Of a stretch of DNA of 64,000 bases, positions 51,865 to 60,491 are shown one piece after another. The DNA lies in NCBI RefSeq assembly GCF_009729075.1, contig NZ_VTGY01000007.1, positions 62,001 to 126,000 of the forward strand. Direction: 5' to 3'. This stretch comes from Mycolicibacterium sp. CBMA 226. Lineage in GTDB: Bacteria > Actinomycetota > Actinomycetes > Mycobacteriales > Mycobacteriaceae. Under the pieces are notes generated by a model, which saw only the letters and a program-made list of their open reading frames with translations, did no database searches and had not been told where the DNA came from. The translations under genes were made by a program, and so were the position numbers. How positions within the stretch are numbered: position 1 is the stretch's first letter; each line of letters begins with the position of its first letter.

Positions 51865-52997
51865 CAGACCGACTCCGCGGCCCGCGCGGCGGCGATGTTG
51901 GCTTCCATCTCCCTGGTCCACGCCTCACGCGGGACGGTGGTGTCCAGTTCGTATTCGAAGCGGTCCGTCATCTCCGGCACCACATCGGCGACGTCGACGT
52001 AGAACTGCTCATACCACCGGCGCAGCTGGTAGACGGGGCCGTCCTCTTCGACCAACAACGGATTGTCGATGCGGGCCTTGTTCTTCCAGATCTCGACGTC
52101 CTGCTCGAAGCCGCGCGCCACCCAGTCACCGAGGGCGTGCGCCGTTGCGACGGCCGCTTCCTCGGGCAGGCCGGCCATCTTCTTGACGATGATTCCGTAC
52201 TGCAGCACAAAGGAATTCGCGTCGATCGGGTAATGACAGTTGATCAGGATGGTCTTGTGATCGGCTTCCGGGTAGTGGTACGTCAGGTCGTCGATCATGA
52301 AGGACGGCCCGTAGTACGACGCCACCGACGTCGAGCCGAGCATCTTCGCGCTCTCGGTGCCCTGCATGTCCTCGCGGCCACCACCGTTCATGTACTGCGT
52401 CGCGACCTGGCCTTCGAAGATGTTCTTGAAGTGCGACGGCACCGAACCGTGGATGTAGAAGAAGTGCGCCATGTCGACGACATTGTCGATGATCTCGCGG
52501 CAGTTGACGTTGACAACCGTTGTGTACCAATGCCAATCGGTCCACTCGTCGCTGCCGGCCTGCTCGATGCGCGGGATGTAGCCGTCCGCCGGCGGCGCGC
52601 TGCCCTCGGGGTCGTTCCAGATGAACAACATCCCGTCCTGCTCGAGGGTCTCCCACTTCGCGGTACGCGCCAGGCGCGGCGTGCGCTTGGCGTACGGCAC
52701 GAGCTTGCACTTTCCGTCGCCACCCCAGCGCCAGTCGTGGAACGGGCAGGCGATCTCGTTGCCCTTGACGGTGCCCTGGCTCAGGTCACCGCCCATGTGC
52801 CGGCAGTAGCCGTCCAGCACGTTGAGTTGGCCGTCCGCACCGCGGAACACGACGAGCTTCTGCCCGAAGGCGTTGATCGAGTGCGGTTTGCCGTCACCGA
52901 GGTCCTTGGTCAGGCCAAGGCAGTGCCAACCACGGGCGAACCGGGTCGGCGCTGCACCGGCTTCGATCTGGCGAACATCGACATCCTCCAGCGACAT
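51864..52997 (-). CDS. kshA: Rieske oxygenase, 3-ketosteroid 9alpha-hydroxylase oxygenase (KshA-like)
   Basis: Rieske non-heme iron oxygenase of 377 residues. The [2Fe-2S] ligands are C65-x-H67 (GYCRHMGG) and C84-x2-H87 (IACPFHDW). The mononuclear iron site is H178 and H183 (NVVDMAHFFYIH) with Asp near 300 (FEQDVEIW). Sequence and length fit KshA, which with KshB reductase adds the 9alpha-hydroxyl that opens ring B of 1,4-diene steroids. No kshB is nearby. It is divergent from a KstD-like gene, whose product is the partner activity in steroid ring opening. Confidence 0.9.
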   Translation of the reverse strand: MSLEDVDVRQIEAGAAPTRFARGWHCLGLTKDLGDGKPHSINAFGQKLVVFRGADGQLNVLDGYCRHMGGDLSQGTVKGNEIACPFHDWRWGGDGKCKLVPYAKRTPRLARTAKWETLEQDGMLFIWNDPEGSAPPADGYIPRIEQAGSDEWTDWHWYTTVVNVNCREIIDNVVDMAHFFYIHGSVPSHFKNIFEGQVATQYMNGGGREDMQGTESAKMLGSTSVASYYGPSFMIDDLTYHYPEADHKTILINCHYPIDANSFVLQYGIIVKKMAGLPEEAAVATAHALGDWVARGFEQDVEIWKNKARIDNPLLVEEDGPVYQLRRWYEQFYVDVADVVPEMTDRFEYELDTTVPREAWTREMEANIAAARAAESV

Positions 52998-53019
52998 CTG
53001 ATGACCATCCTCACATTGA

Positions 53020-53036
53020 AAACTGGGCTGCAGTTT
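53020..53036. promoter_or_regulatory. Palindrome in the kshA/kstD divergent promoter
   Basis: Perfect 6-bp arms AAACTG/CAGTTT with a 5-nt centre, between the divergent kshA-like and kstD-like starts. It does not match the KstR or KstR2 motifs as I remember them, so another regulator probably uses it. Confidence 0.5.
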
Positions 53037-53140
53037 GATGTTTCAGGTCTAACAGCAGCGGGGTGGGCAATGCACGTGTTCTCCCGCTGGTAGGGACGTC
53101 CGAGGCCGGAAAGCCGTCTGCCGCAATACGCTCAGCGGCC

Positions 53141-54847
53141 GTGACGACATCTGCCGCGGCCACGATTCCGGCCGGCCTCGACATCACCGACACCACCGTC
53201 GATCTGCTGGTGATCGGTTCCGGCACCGGCCTGGCCGCCGCGCTGAGCGGCCACGAGTCGGGCCTCGACGTCCTCATCGTCGAGAAGGCGTCCGACGTCG
53301 GCGGTTCGACCGCGCGCTCGGGAGGCGCCCTCTGGCTGCCGACAACTCCCCTGCTGACCGACAAGGGCACCGCCGACACCGCCGACCGCGCCTCGACCTA
53401 CCTCGACGCCGTCGTCGACGGGACCGCGCCGGCGGCCCGCTCCGCAGGCTTCCTGCAGCACGTCAACGCGACCGTCGACATGCTGGGACGCACCACGCCG
53501 ATGCGGTTGTTCTGGGCCCGCGAATACTCGGACTACCACCCCGAGCTGCCGGGTGGCCGCGCCACCGGGCGCACCTGCGAGTGCCGTCCACTCAACGCCG
53601 GTGTGCTGGGCAAGTACCGCAACCGGCTGCGCGGCGGCGTCATGGAGGTCAAGGTGCCGATGCCGACCACCGGCGCGGACTACAAATGGATGAACCTGAT
53701 GACGCGGGTACCCCGAAAAGGGTTGCCGCTCATCGCAAAACGGCTTGCGCAGGGCGTCGGCGGCAAGCTGCTCGGGCGCGAGTACATCGCCGGTGGCCAG
53801 GCACTGGCGGCCGGGCTGTTCGCCGGTGTGCTCCAGGCCGGCATCCCGATCTGGACCGACACCGCGCTCGTCCGGCTGACCGGCGACAGCCGGCGGGTCA
53901 CCGGTGCGGTGCTGTCGCACGGCGGCCGTGAGGTCACCGTCACCGCGACGCGCGGTGTGGTGCTGGCGGCCGGCGGCTTCGACCACGACATGGCGATGCG
54001 CCACAAGTACCAGTCAGATTCGCTCGGCGACCACGAGAGCCTCGGCGCCGATTCCAACACCGGCGAGGCCATCCGGGCCGCCACCGATCTGGGTGCCGCC
54101 ACGGCGCTGATGGACCAGGCCTGGTGGTTCCCGGCAGTGGCGTCCGCGAACGGCCGTCCGCCGGCCGTGCTGCTGGCCGAGCGCTCGCTGCCGGGTTCCC
54201 TCATCGTCGATCAGGACGGCAGGCGCTTCGCCAACGAGTCGACCGATTACATGTCGTTCGGCCAGCGCGTCCTGGAACTCGAGCGCGCGGGCACGCCGGT
54301 CGAGTCGATGTGGATCGTGTTCGACCAGAAGTACCGCAACCGCTACGTCTTCGCCGCCGGGTCGTTCCCGCGGATGCCGCTGCCGAAGTCCTGGTACCGG
54401 GCCGGCATCGCCGCCAAGGCCACCAACTTCGCCGATCTGGCAGCGCAGACGGGAGTCCCGGTCGCCGATTTCGAGCAGACCATGGCGCGATTCAACGAGA
54501 GCGCGGCCGCCGGCATCGATCCCGATTTCGACCGCGGTCTCAGTGCCTACGACCGCTACTACGGCGACCCGACAGTGACGCCCAACCCGAACCTGCGCCC
54601 ACTGGTCAAAGGCCCGTTCTACGCGGTGAAGATGACGCTGAGCGACCTCGGGACGTGCGGTGGCGTGGTCGCCGATGAGCGTGGCCGCGTGCGCCGCGAG
54701 GACGGCGACGTCATCGAGGGGCTGTACGCGCTGGGGAACACCGCGGCCAACGCCTTCGGCGCGGTGTACCCGGGCGCGGGCGCGACCATCGCGCAGGGCC
54801 TGGTGTACGGCTACATCGCCGGACGGGATGCCGCGGGGAAGCTGTAG
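53141..54847 (+). CDS. kstD: 3-ketosteroid delta1-dehydrogenase (KstD-like)
   Basis: FAD-dependent 3-ketosteroid-1-dehydrogenase of 568 residues, introducing the C1-C2 double bond in ring A. N-terminal flavin motif GSGTGLAAAL (26-35) and VGGSTARSGGALWLP follow the family pattern; the C-terminal block GNTAANAFGAVYPGAGATIAQG carries the Tyr-Gly region that activates the 3-keto group. GTG 53141 gives the usual length and lies 8 nt after TACGCT; an upstream ATG at 53063 adds 26 residues without similarity. It is divergent from the KshA-like gene. Confidence 0.9.
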   Translation: MTTSAAATIPAGLDITDTTVDLLVIGSGTGLAAALSGHESGLDVLIVEKASDVGGSTARSGGALWLPTTPLLTDKGTADTADRASTYLDAVVDGTAPAARSAGFLQHVNATVDMLGRTTPMRLFWAREYSDYHPELPGGRATGRTCECRPLNAGVLGKYRNRLRGGVMEVKVPMPTTGADYKWMNLMTRVPRKGLPLIAKRLAQGVGGKLLGREYIAGGQALAAGLFAGVLQAGIPIWTDTALVRLTGDSRRVTGAVLSHGGREVTVTATRGVVLAAGGFDHDMAMRHKYQSDSLGDHESLGADSNTGEAIRAATDLGAATALMDQAWWFPAVASANGRPPAVLLAERSLPGSLIVDQDGRRFANESTDYMSFGQRVLELERAGTPVESMWIVFDQKYRNRYVFAAGSFPRMPLPKSWYRAGIAAKATNFADLAAQTGVPVADFEQTMARFNESAAAGIDPDFDRGLSAYDRYYGDPTVTPNPNLRPLVKGPFYAVKMTLSDLGTCGGVVADERGRVRREDGDVIEGLYALGNTAANAFGAVYPGAGATIAQGLVYGYIAGRDAAGKL

Positions 54848-54850
54848 CGG

Positions 54851-55246
54851 TCAGAGACCGCCGAGGCCACCGAGATCATCGGGTACATCGACGGCGTAAG
54901 CGCTGAGCACCTCGAGCGGCACGACCTCAAGGGTCCGCTCGTGCGTGGAGGCGAGCACCACCGGTGCCGCGTATCCGTCATTGTGCGCCCGCAGCCAGTT
55001 CACCGCGGTCACGCACCATCGGTCGCCGGGCGACAGGCCCGGAAAGCGATAATCCGGCATCGGCGTGGACAGGTCGTTGCCTATCGAACGCTGGTGTGCC
55101 AGGAACTCGGCGGTCACGACCGCGCAGATGGTGTGCCGGCCGGCGTCCTCGGGTCCGGTCGAGCAGCAGCCGTCGCGGTAGAAGCCCGTCAGCGGTTCGG
55201 TGCCACATGCTTCCAGCGGAGCACCGAGCACATTGCGATCTGCCAC
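54851..55246 (-). CDS. DUF2237 family protein
   Basis: 131-residue soluble protein matching DUF2237: NVLGAPLEACGTEPLTGFYRDGCCSTGPEDAGRHT (positions ~5-39, given in part by GFYRDGCC), then GNDLSTPMPDYRFPGLSPGD and RWCVTAVNW. Conserved Cys and acidic residues hint at a metal or sulfur role, but the function is unknown. The GTG start has AAGGA upstream. It is convergent with kstD with only 3 bp between the stops. Confidence 0.85.
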   Translation of the reverse strand: MADRNVLGAPLEACGTEPLTGFYRDGCCSTGPEDAGRHTICAVVTAEFLAHQRSIGNDLSTPMPDYRFPGLSPGDRWCVTAVNWLRAHNDGYAAPVVLASTHERTLEVVPLEVLSAYAVDVPDDLGGLGGL

Positions 55247-55331
55247 CGTTCAATCCTTCCGTGCGCCGAGGCCGGGAAAAACGAAATCGTCGAGATTCTC
55301 CAGCGACCGAAGACGGCGCGCAAACGCCCGG

Positions 55332-55997
55332 CTATTCGTGGTAACCCTGAACCTCGCGCTCGACCTCGCGCCACAGGCCCGGCATCGAACGCGGCATGCC
55401 CGCAACGCCTTTCGCGGCGGTCTGCAGCACCGCGTCGGCCTCGTCGATGTCTTTCATGAGTTCGAGCGCCAGTTCCCGCTCGGCAGCGTAGTACTTGGCC
55501 GCCCAGCGCAGCGCGATCACCGAATATGCCCACACGGGCTGGGCTTTGGCCCCATCGGAGTCCTCGGCGGCCTGCCGTTCCATGGCCTCGCAATAGGCGA
55601 CATGTTGCTCCAGCAGCTCCCGCAGCCGGGTGGGGTTGCTCAGGTGGCCGAACGTAACCCGTAGCAGCACACTGTGTTTGAGCACCGGAGGGTCGACGGG
55701 CGCGTTGTTGGTCCAGTCGGTCACGGCCGCCATGCCGGACTCGGTGATCTTGTACAAGCGACGCGAGCGCAGACCCTCGTCCTGTTCGACACGGGACTCG
55801 AGGTAGCCAAGTCCCTCAAGCTTTTTCAGCTCGGTGTAGATCTGGCTGTACGAGGGGCTCCAGTAGTAGAAACCGACGCTCCAGTCGATCCACTTCTTGA
55901 TGTCGTAGCCGCTGAGTTCCTCTTCATAAGACAGCATGCCGAGCAGCGTCCAACTCGTCGCTGCCAGCGACGGTTTGCTCTGCGGCTTACTTGCCAT
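55332..55997 (-). CDS. PadR-family transcriptional regulator
   Basis: PadR regulator of 221 residues: winged-helix N-terminus (LGMLSYEEELSGYDIKKWID, YSQIYTELKKLEGLGYLESR) and a helical PadR_C / Vir_act_alpha_C domain. PadR proteins repress genes for phenolic-acid or stress response. ATG 55997 lies 6 nt after TAGGCT (leaderless). Imperfect inverted repeat TTGTTAG/CTAAACA around 55999-56013 overlaps that promoter and may be its own operator. Confidence 0.9.
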   Translation of the reverse strand: MASKPQSKPSLAATSWTLLGMLSYEEELSGYDIKKWIDWSVGFYYWSPSYSQIYTELKKLEGLGYLESRVEQDEGLRSRRLYKITESGMAAVTDWTNNAPVDPPVLKHSVLLRVTFGHLSNPTRLRELLEQHVAYCEAMERQAAEDSDGAKAQPVWAYSVIALRWAAKYYAAERELALELMKDIDEADAVLQTAAKGVAGMPRSMPGLWREVEREVQGYHE

Positions 55998-56003
55998 CTG
56001 TTT

Positions 56004-56009
56004 AGCCTA
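56004..56009 (-). promoter_or_regulatory. Leaderless -10 element of the PadR gene
   Basis: TAGGCT on the minus strand, 6-nt spacer, ATG at 55997. Confidence 0.55.
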
Positions 56010-56117
56010 ACAATCTATTGCGGCAAAGGCCCTGTCCTGACCGCCTGTCGGGACAGTCATCAGCGGCTCGCGGGCCCGGCTATCGCGGCCACATACCGGC
56101 TGTACGACCAGTTCTTC

Positions 56118-56140
56118 GGCCTTTTCGTCGGCCAAAGGCC
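56118..56140 (-). terminator. Hairpin downstream of the DUF2469 gene
   Basis: 7-bp arms GGCCTTT/AAAGGCC with a 9-nt loop, 46 bp past the DUF2469 stop at 56187 on the minus strand. There is no U-tract, so the termination role is weakly supported. Confidence 0.3.
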
Positions 56141-56186
56141 AGCACAGCAACGACAGGACCACCCGCACGATCCAGTTCGGCGCCGC

Positions 56187-56492
56187 CTATTCGGGCAGCC
56201 GCAGCTCGGGCTTCTCGACCTCTTCGATGTTGACATCCTTGAACGTGATGACCCGGACCTGCTTGACGAAGCGCGCCGGCCGGTACATGTCCCACACCCA
56301 GGCGTCGGCCAGCCGCAGCTCGAAGTAGACCTCACCGTCGGCGTTGCGCGGGATCAGCTCGACGCTGTTGGCCAGGTAGAAGCGGCGCTCGGTCTCCACG
56401 ACGTAACTGAACTGCCCGACGATGTCCTTGTACTCGCGGTACAGCGAGAGCTCCATCTCGGTTTCATACTTCTCGAGATCCTCGGCACTCAT
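56187..56492 (-). CDS. DUF2469 protein (Rv2901c-like)
   Basis: 101-residue actinobacterial protein, highly conserved: MSAEDLEKYETEMELSLYRE at the start, then FSYVVETERRFYLAN, ADAWVWDMYRPARF and VNIEEVEKPELRLPE. No known catalytic motif; function unknown. ATG 56492 matches the family start; an ATG two codons earlier is possible. It marks the return to the conserved backbone, downstream of rnhB as in M. tuberculosis. Confidence 0.93.
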   Translation of the reverse strand: MSAEDLEKYETEMELSLYREYKDIVGQFSYVVETERRFYLANSVELIPRNADGEVYFELRLADAWVWDMYRPARFVKQVRVITFKDVNIEEVEKPELRLPE

Positions 56493-56584
56493 CGGCACAG
56501 ACTCATCAGTTCAGCGGTCCTTCGGTTTGCTCGGTTTTGCAGGGCCATGTCTTGTTCGGATCGGCGACCAGTTCCCATTTTCCC

Positions 56585-57268
56585 CTACCCGGATCGGCAG
56601 CGCTGCTCTATCGCGGGGTTGGCCGCGAGCTTGCGCACATTGGCGAACGAGAACCGGTGTTCGGGGCAGGGACCCAGGTCGGCTAGCGCCGCGGTGTGGG
56701 CCGCGGTGCTGTACCCCTTGTGTTCCGCGAATCCGTAACCCGGATGCACGGTATCCATCTCCACCATCAGGCGGTCGCGGCTCACCTTGGCGAGCACGCT
56801 GGCCGCGGCGATACAGGCGGCCGCGGCGTCCCCGCCGACCACCGGCAACGACGGCACCGACAGGCCCGGCACCCGGAACCCGTCGGAGAGGACGTAACCG
56901 GGCCGCACGGGCAGACCCGCAACGGCGCGGCGCATGCCTTCGATGTTGGCGATGTGCACCCCGCGGCGGTCGACCTCGACCGACGGGATGAACACCACGT
57001 GATAGGCGAGGGCATAACGCCGGATCAACGGGAACAGACGTTCCCGTTCGGCTTCGTTCAGCTTCTTCGAATCATCAAGGGCTGCCAGGCTTTCCAGCCG
57101 ATTCGGCCCCAAAACACAAGCCGCCACCACGAGTGGACCGGCGCACGCCCCGCGCCCGACCTCGTCAACCCCGGCCACCGGACCCAGGCCACCGCGGTAC
57201 AGCGCGGACTCCAGGGTACGCAGGCCCGCGGACTTGCGGATCACCGTGCGGGGCGGCCAAACCGGCAC
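56585..57268 (-). CDS. rnhB: Ribonuclease HII
   Basis: RNase HII (227 residues), which nicks RNA in RNA-DNA hybrids and removes misincorporated ribonucleotides. The catalytic DEVGRG block ([18 protein letters not shown]) holds the first acidic pair. Other blocks: [26 protein letters not shown] (third acidic region) and [14 protein letters not shown]. The GTG start at 57268 is 8 bp from the lepB stop, so the genes are cotranscribed. Confidence 0.96.
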   Translation of the reverse strand: MPVWPPRTVIRKSAGLRTLESALYRGGLGPVAGVDEVGRGACAGPLVVAACVLGPNRLESLAALDDSKKLNEAERERLFPLIRRYALAYHVVFIPSVEVDRRGVHIANIEGMRRAVAGLPVRPGYVLSDGFRVPGLSVPSLPVVGGDAAAACIAAASVLAKVSRDRLMVEMDTVHPGYGFAEHKGYSTAAHTAALADLGPCPEHRFSFANVRKLAANPAIEQRCRSG

Positions 57269-57276
57269 CGGAACAC

Positions 57277-58146
57277 CTATTGGCCGGTCTGCGGATTGAC
57301 CGTGACGACACCGCCCCAGCGCGACGGCGGCCAGGCGATGAACCGGGCCTTCCCGATCACATTCGCCACCGGCACCGTGCCCGCGATGGGATCACCCGTG
57401 CACATCAGCGCGTTGATGGCGTCAGCCGGCGTGTTCGTGCAGTGCGCGCGCGAGTCCGCCGAGTGGGTGCGGTTGTCCCCCATGACCCAGAGCCGGTCGT
57501 CCGGCACCTTCACCGGGCCGAACTCGTTGCCCAGGCACGGGTCCGTCGCCGGGTCGACCATCATGGTGGCCGGATCCAGGTACGGCTCCTTGAGCTTCTT
57601 GCCGTCGACCGTCAGACCCGTCGAGTTCCGGCACTGCACCGTCTGACCGCCCACCGCGATGACGCGCTTCACCAGATCGTTCTCATCGGGCGGCACGAAG
57701 CCGACAACCGAGAGAGCATTCTGGATCCAACGCATCGTCGGGTTGTCCGAACGGATCGACTTGTAGCTGATGTTCCAGTTCGGCGGGCCCTTGAAGACCA
57801 CGACGTCGCCCGGCTCGGGCGCGCTGAACCGATAAGTCAGCTTGTCGACCATGATCCGGTCCCCGACGCAGCCGCTGCAGCCATGCAGCGTCGGCTCCAT
57901 GGACTCCGATGGAATCAGGTACGGCCGCGCGACGAACGTCAGCACCAGGTAGTACAGCAGCACCGCGGTGACAACGAGAACGACGCCTTCGCGCAGCGCA
58001 GCCAGCTTCGACTTCGGCTTTTCCTCCGCCTCGCCAGCCTTGCCGGCCCCGCCGGCTTTGGTGGCCGAGTCGGCGGTCGCTGCCCGGTCGGCGTCGTCCG
58101 TCGTCGAACTCTCCGGAGTGGTGTTGTCCTCGCTTGGGCCGGTCAC
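57277..58146 (-). CDS. lepB: Signal peptidase I
   Basis: Membrane serine protease (289 residues) that removes Sec/Tat signal peptides. A charged, disordered ~50-residue N-tail is followed by one membrane helix (~53-73). The catalytic dyad is Ser82 ([10 protein letters not shown]) and Lys160 ([10 protein letters not shown]). The later blocks [11 protein letters not shown] and [11 protein letters not shown] are typical. GTG 58146 has a leaderless TAGCCT 6 nt upstream. Confidence 0.96.
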   Translation of the reverse strand: MTGPSEDNTTPESSTTDDADRAATADSATKAGGAGKAGEAEEKPKSKLAALREGVVLVVTAVLLYYLVLTFVARPYLIPSESMEPTLHGCSGCVGDRIMVDKLTYRFSAPEPGDVVVFKGPPNWNISYKSIRSDNPTMRWIQNALSVVGFVPPDENDLVKRVIAVGGQTVQCRNSTGLTVDGKKLKEPYLDPATMMVDPATDPCLGNEFGPVKVPDDRLWVMGDNRTHSADSRAHCTNTPADAINALMCTGDPIAGTVPVANVIGKARFIAWPPSRWGGVVTVNPQTGQ

Positions 58147-58152
58147 GGCACC

Positions 58153-58158
58153 AGGCTA
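58153..58158 (-). promoter_or_regulatory. Leaderless -10 element of lepB
   Basis: TAGCCT on the minus strand, 6-nt spacer, GTG at 58146; lies in the 43-bp gap after rplS. Confidence 0.55.
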
Positions 58159-58189
58159 ATCAGCTCGGCGGAAAGGTCGCCGAACAAGC

Positions 58190-58531
58190 TCAGCGCTTTT
58201 CCTTGATCTTGGCCTTCTTGCCACGGAGTTCGCGCAGGTAGTACAGCTTGGCGCGACGGACGTCACCGCGGGTGACGACGTCGATGTGGTCGATGTTCGG
58301 CGAGTGCACCGGGAAGGTCCGCTCGACGCCGACGCCGTAGCTCTCCTTGCGGACGGTGAAGGTCTCACCGATACCGCCACCCTGACGGCGGATCACGACG
58401 CCCTTGAACACCTGGATGCGGTGCTTGTTGCCCTCGATGACCTTGACGTGGACGTTGAGGGTGTCGCCGGCGTTGAAGGCCGGGATGTCGTCGCGCAGCG
58501 ACGCCTGGTCGACGAAGTCCAGCGTTTTCAT
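58190..58531 (-). CDS. rplS: 50S ribosomal protein L19
   Basis: L19 (113 residues), located at the 30S-50S interface. The sequence [37 protein letters not shown] and [22 protein letters not shown] is unmistakable. ATG 58531 gives the normal length; the in-frame extension upstream has no similarity. AAGGAAG precedes the start. It is followed by lepB and rnhB on the same strand. Confidence 0.97.
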   Translation of the reverse strand: MKTLDFVDQASLRDDIPAFNAGDTLNVHVKVIEGNKHRIQVFKGVVIRRQGGGIGETFTVRKESYGVGVERTFPVHSPNIDHIDVVTRGDVRRAKLYYLRELRGKKAKIKEKR

Positions 58532-58848
58532 CGGTGACACTTCCTTGCTAACTCGCGGCCGCGGCCGTCGGACACCATGTGGCGCGACGGAACAGCCATC
58601 TTCTTTACGGACGTACTTGGGCGGATGCCGCAGCGGGCGGGGACACATCCAGACAGACGCCGACCCCGCGCCCAGCGCGGACAACTGCTCAATTGTGCCA
58701 GACAGCCGCCGGGTGACGAAATCGTGACCCCGACGAGGCCGGTGCCGTGCACATCACACGCAGCACCGCCACAGACGCCACACCCAACTCAGCTTTACCG
58801 GTTAGGCTGATCAACCAGAATTTTACCCACCGTGATCCGAGGAGAGCC
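58532..58848. promoter_or_regulatory. Divergent rplS/lppW intergenic region
   Basis: 317 bp without a supported gene. On the plus strand TAGGCT at 58803-58808 is a good -10 for lppW, giving a leader of about 30-35 nt with GAGGAG (58839-58844) near the start. GGTTAGGCTGATCAACC around 58801 has short inverted ends. The rplS promoter must lie here too but I see no convincing -10. Confidence 0.4.
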
Positions 58849-59769
58849 ATGCGCCCGCAGCAGTTGAAGCTGCTGACCATCACCGCTGCCGCGGCAGCGG
58901 TGATGCTCACAGCTGGCTGCGAGGCGAAGGTCTACGGGGCGCCGCCGCCGAACCGGATCGCGCTGACCGTCGTGCCGGTCGTCACGGCGCTGGAGATGCC
59001 AGAAGCTCCGGCCGCCGAGCCCGCCGCGGCCCTTGCGGGCCTCGATGCGCGCGAACGTAGTGCCACCAACGACGCCGCCGCGGCCGGTGCGTCGATCAGC
59101 GCGGCGGTACTCGATCGCAACACCGGCCAGCTCATCATCACCGGCGACAGGTCCCCCATGCCCATCGCGTCGGTGGCCAAGCTGTTCATCGCCGACGATC
59201 TGCTGTTGCAGGAGGCCAAGGGCCAGATCGAGCTCACCGCGGCCGACCGTCAGGCGCTGGACACCATGCTGCGGTCGTCGGACGACTCGGCGGCCGAGGC
59301 CTTCTGGAACCGCAGTGGCGGCAACGACGTCATCGCCCGTGTCGCGGCCCGCTACGGCCTGACCGGGACGTCGGTGCCCTACGACGGCAAGTGGTGGAAC
59401 ACCATGAGCACCACCACTGACCTCGTGCACTACTACGACCAGTTGCTCAACGGCAGCGGCGGGCTGCCGCCGGAGCGCGCCAGCATCATCCTGACCAACC
59501 TGGCCGCGTCGACGCCCGCCGGCGCCGATGGCTATCCGCAGCGGTTCGGCATCCCCGACGGCCTGTACGGCGAACCGGTGGCGGTGAAGCAGGGCTGGAT
59601 GCCGGAGTGGAACGGCAACAACTGGATGCACATGTCCACCGGCGTGGTCGGCGCCGACCGGCGCTATGTCATGGCGATCGGCTCGCTGCAGCCCACCGAT
59701 GACGCCACGGCCCGCACCACGATCACCAACGCCGTCAAGACCATGTTCCCGGGCGGCCGGATCAGCTAG
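58849..59769 (+). CDS. lppW: Lipoprotein LppW (beta-lactamase-like fold)
   Basis: Alanine-rich lipoprotein of 306 residues with a signal peptide and lipobox ending at Cys24 (LTAGC). The body looks like a penicillin-binding/beta-lactamase-type serine hydrolase: SxxK at 108-111 (SVAK), a DSAAEAFW/SDD segment and VKQGW near the KTG position. The missing exact KTG makes activity uncertain. GAGGAG lies 4 nt before ATG 58849. Position between rplS and trmD matches Rv2905. Confidence 0.88.
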   Translation: MRPQQLKLLTITAAAAAVMLTAGCEAKVYGAPPPNRIALTVVPVVTALEMPEAPAAEPAAALAGLDARERSATNDAAAAGASISAAVLDRNTGQLIITGDRSPMPIASVAKLFIADDLLLQEAKGQIELTAADRQALDTMLRSSDDSAAEAFWNRSGGNDVIARVAARYGLTGTSVPYDGKWWNTMSTTTDLVHYYDQLLNGSGGLPPERASIILTNLAASTPAGADGYPQRFGIPDGLYGEPVAVKQGWMPEWNGNNWMHMSTGVVGADRRYVMAIGSLQPTDDATARTTITNAVKTMFPGGRIS

Positions 59770-59799
59770 CCGGCGCGGCGAAGCGACGGAGAATTTGGT

Positions 59800-60486
59800 C
59801 TAGCCCAACAGGTCCGGCCGGCGCTCCCGAGTCCGCTGCAGGCCCTGTTCGCGCCGCCAGGCGGCAACCTTCGCGTGGTCGCCCGACAGCAGCACCGGGG
59901 GCACCTCGAGGTCCCGCCACACCGGTGGCCGGGTGTAGCTCGGGCCCTCCAGCACTCCCCCGACGTGCGCCGAGTGCGAATCATCCTGGTGTGACGCGGG
60001 ATTGCCCAGGACATCGGGCAGCAACCGCACGACGGCCTCGATCATCACGAGCGCGGCAGATTCGCCGCCGGGCAGCACGTAGTCACCGATGGACACCTCT
60101 TCGACCCGCATGCGCCGGGCGGCATCGTCGGCCACCCGCTGGTCGATGCCCTCGTAACGGCCGCAGGCGAACACCAGGTGCTTCTCGTTCGTCCACCGGT
60201 GCGCGTGTTCCTGGGTGAACAGCCGGCCCGCGGGCGTCGGGACCACCAAAACCGTTTCCGGCGTGCAGATCTCATCGAGGGCGGCGCCCCAGATCGGCGC
60301 CTTCATCACCATGCCGGGCCCGCCCCCGTACGGGGCGTCGTCGACTGACTTGTGCACGTCATGCGTCCAGTGCCGCAGGTCGTGGACACCGAGCTGCACC
60401 GTGCCATTGGCGATCGCCTTGCCCGGCAGGGACTGTTGCAGCGCATCGAGATACGCCGGAAAGATCGTGACGACGTCAATCCGCAT
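59800..60486 (-). CDS. trmD: tRNA (guanine-N1)-methyltransferase TrmD
   Basis: TrmD methylates G37 next to the anticodon, preventing +1 frameshifts. The 228 residues have the SPOUT knot blocks: MRIDVVTIFPAYLD, DDAPYGGGPGMVMK, FACGRYEGIDQRV and SIGDYVLPGGESAALVM. ATG 60486 is the family start; two extra codons upstream are possible. It lies 5 bp after rimM in the rpsP-KH-rimM-trmD operon. Confidence 0.97.
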   Translation of the reverse strand: MRIDVVTIFPAYLDALQQSLPGKAIANGTVQLGVHDLRHWTHDVHKSVDDAPYGGGPGMVMKAPIWGAALDEICTPETVLVVPTPAGRLFTQEHAHRWTNEKHLVFACGRYEGIDQRVADDAARRMRVEEVSIGDYVLPGGESAALVMIEAVVRLLPDVLGNPASHQDDSHSAHVGGVLEGPSYTRPPVWRDLEVPPVLLSGDHAKVAAWRREQGLQRTRERRPDLLG

Positions 60487-60491
60487 GGGTA

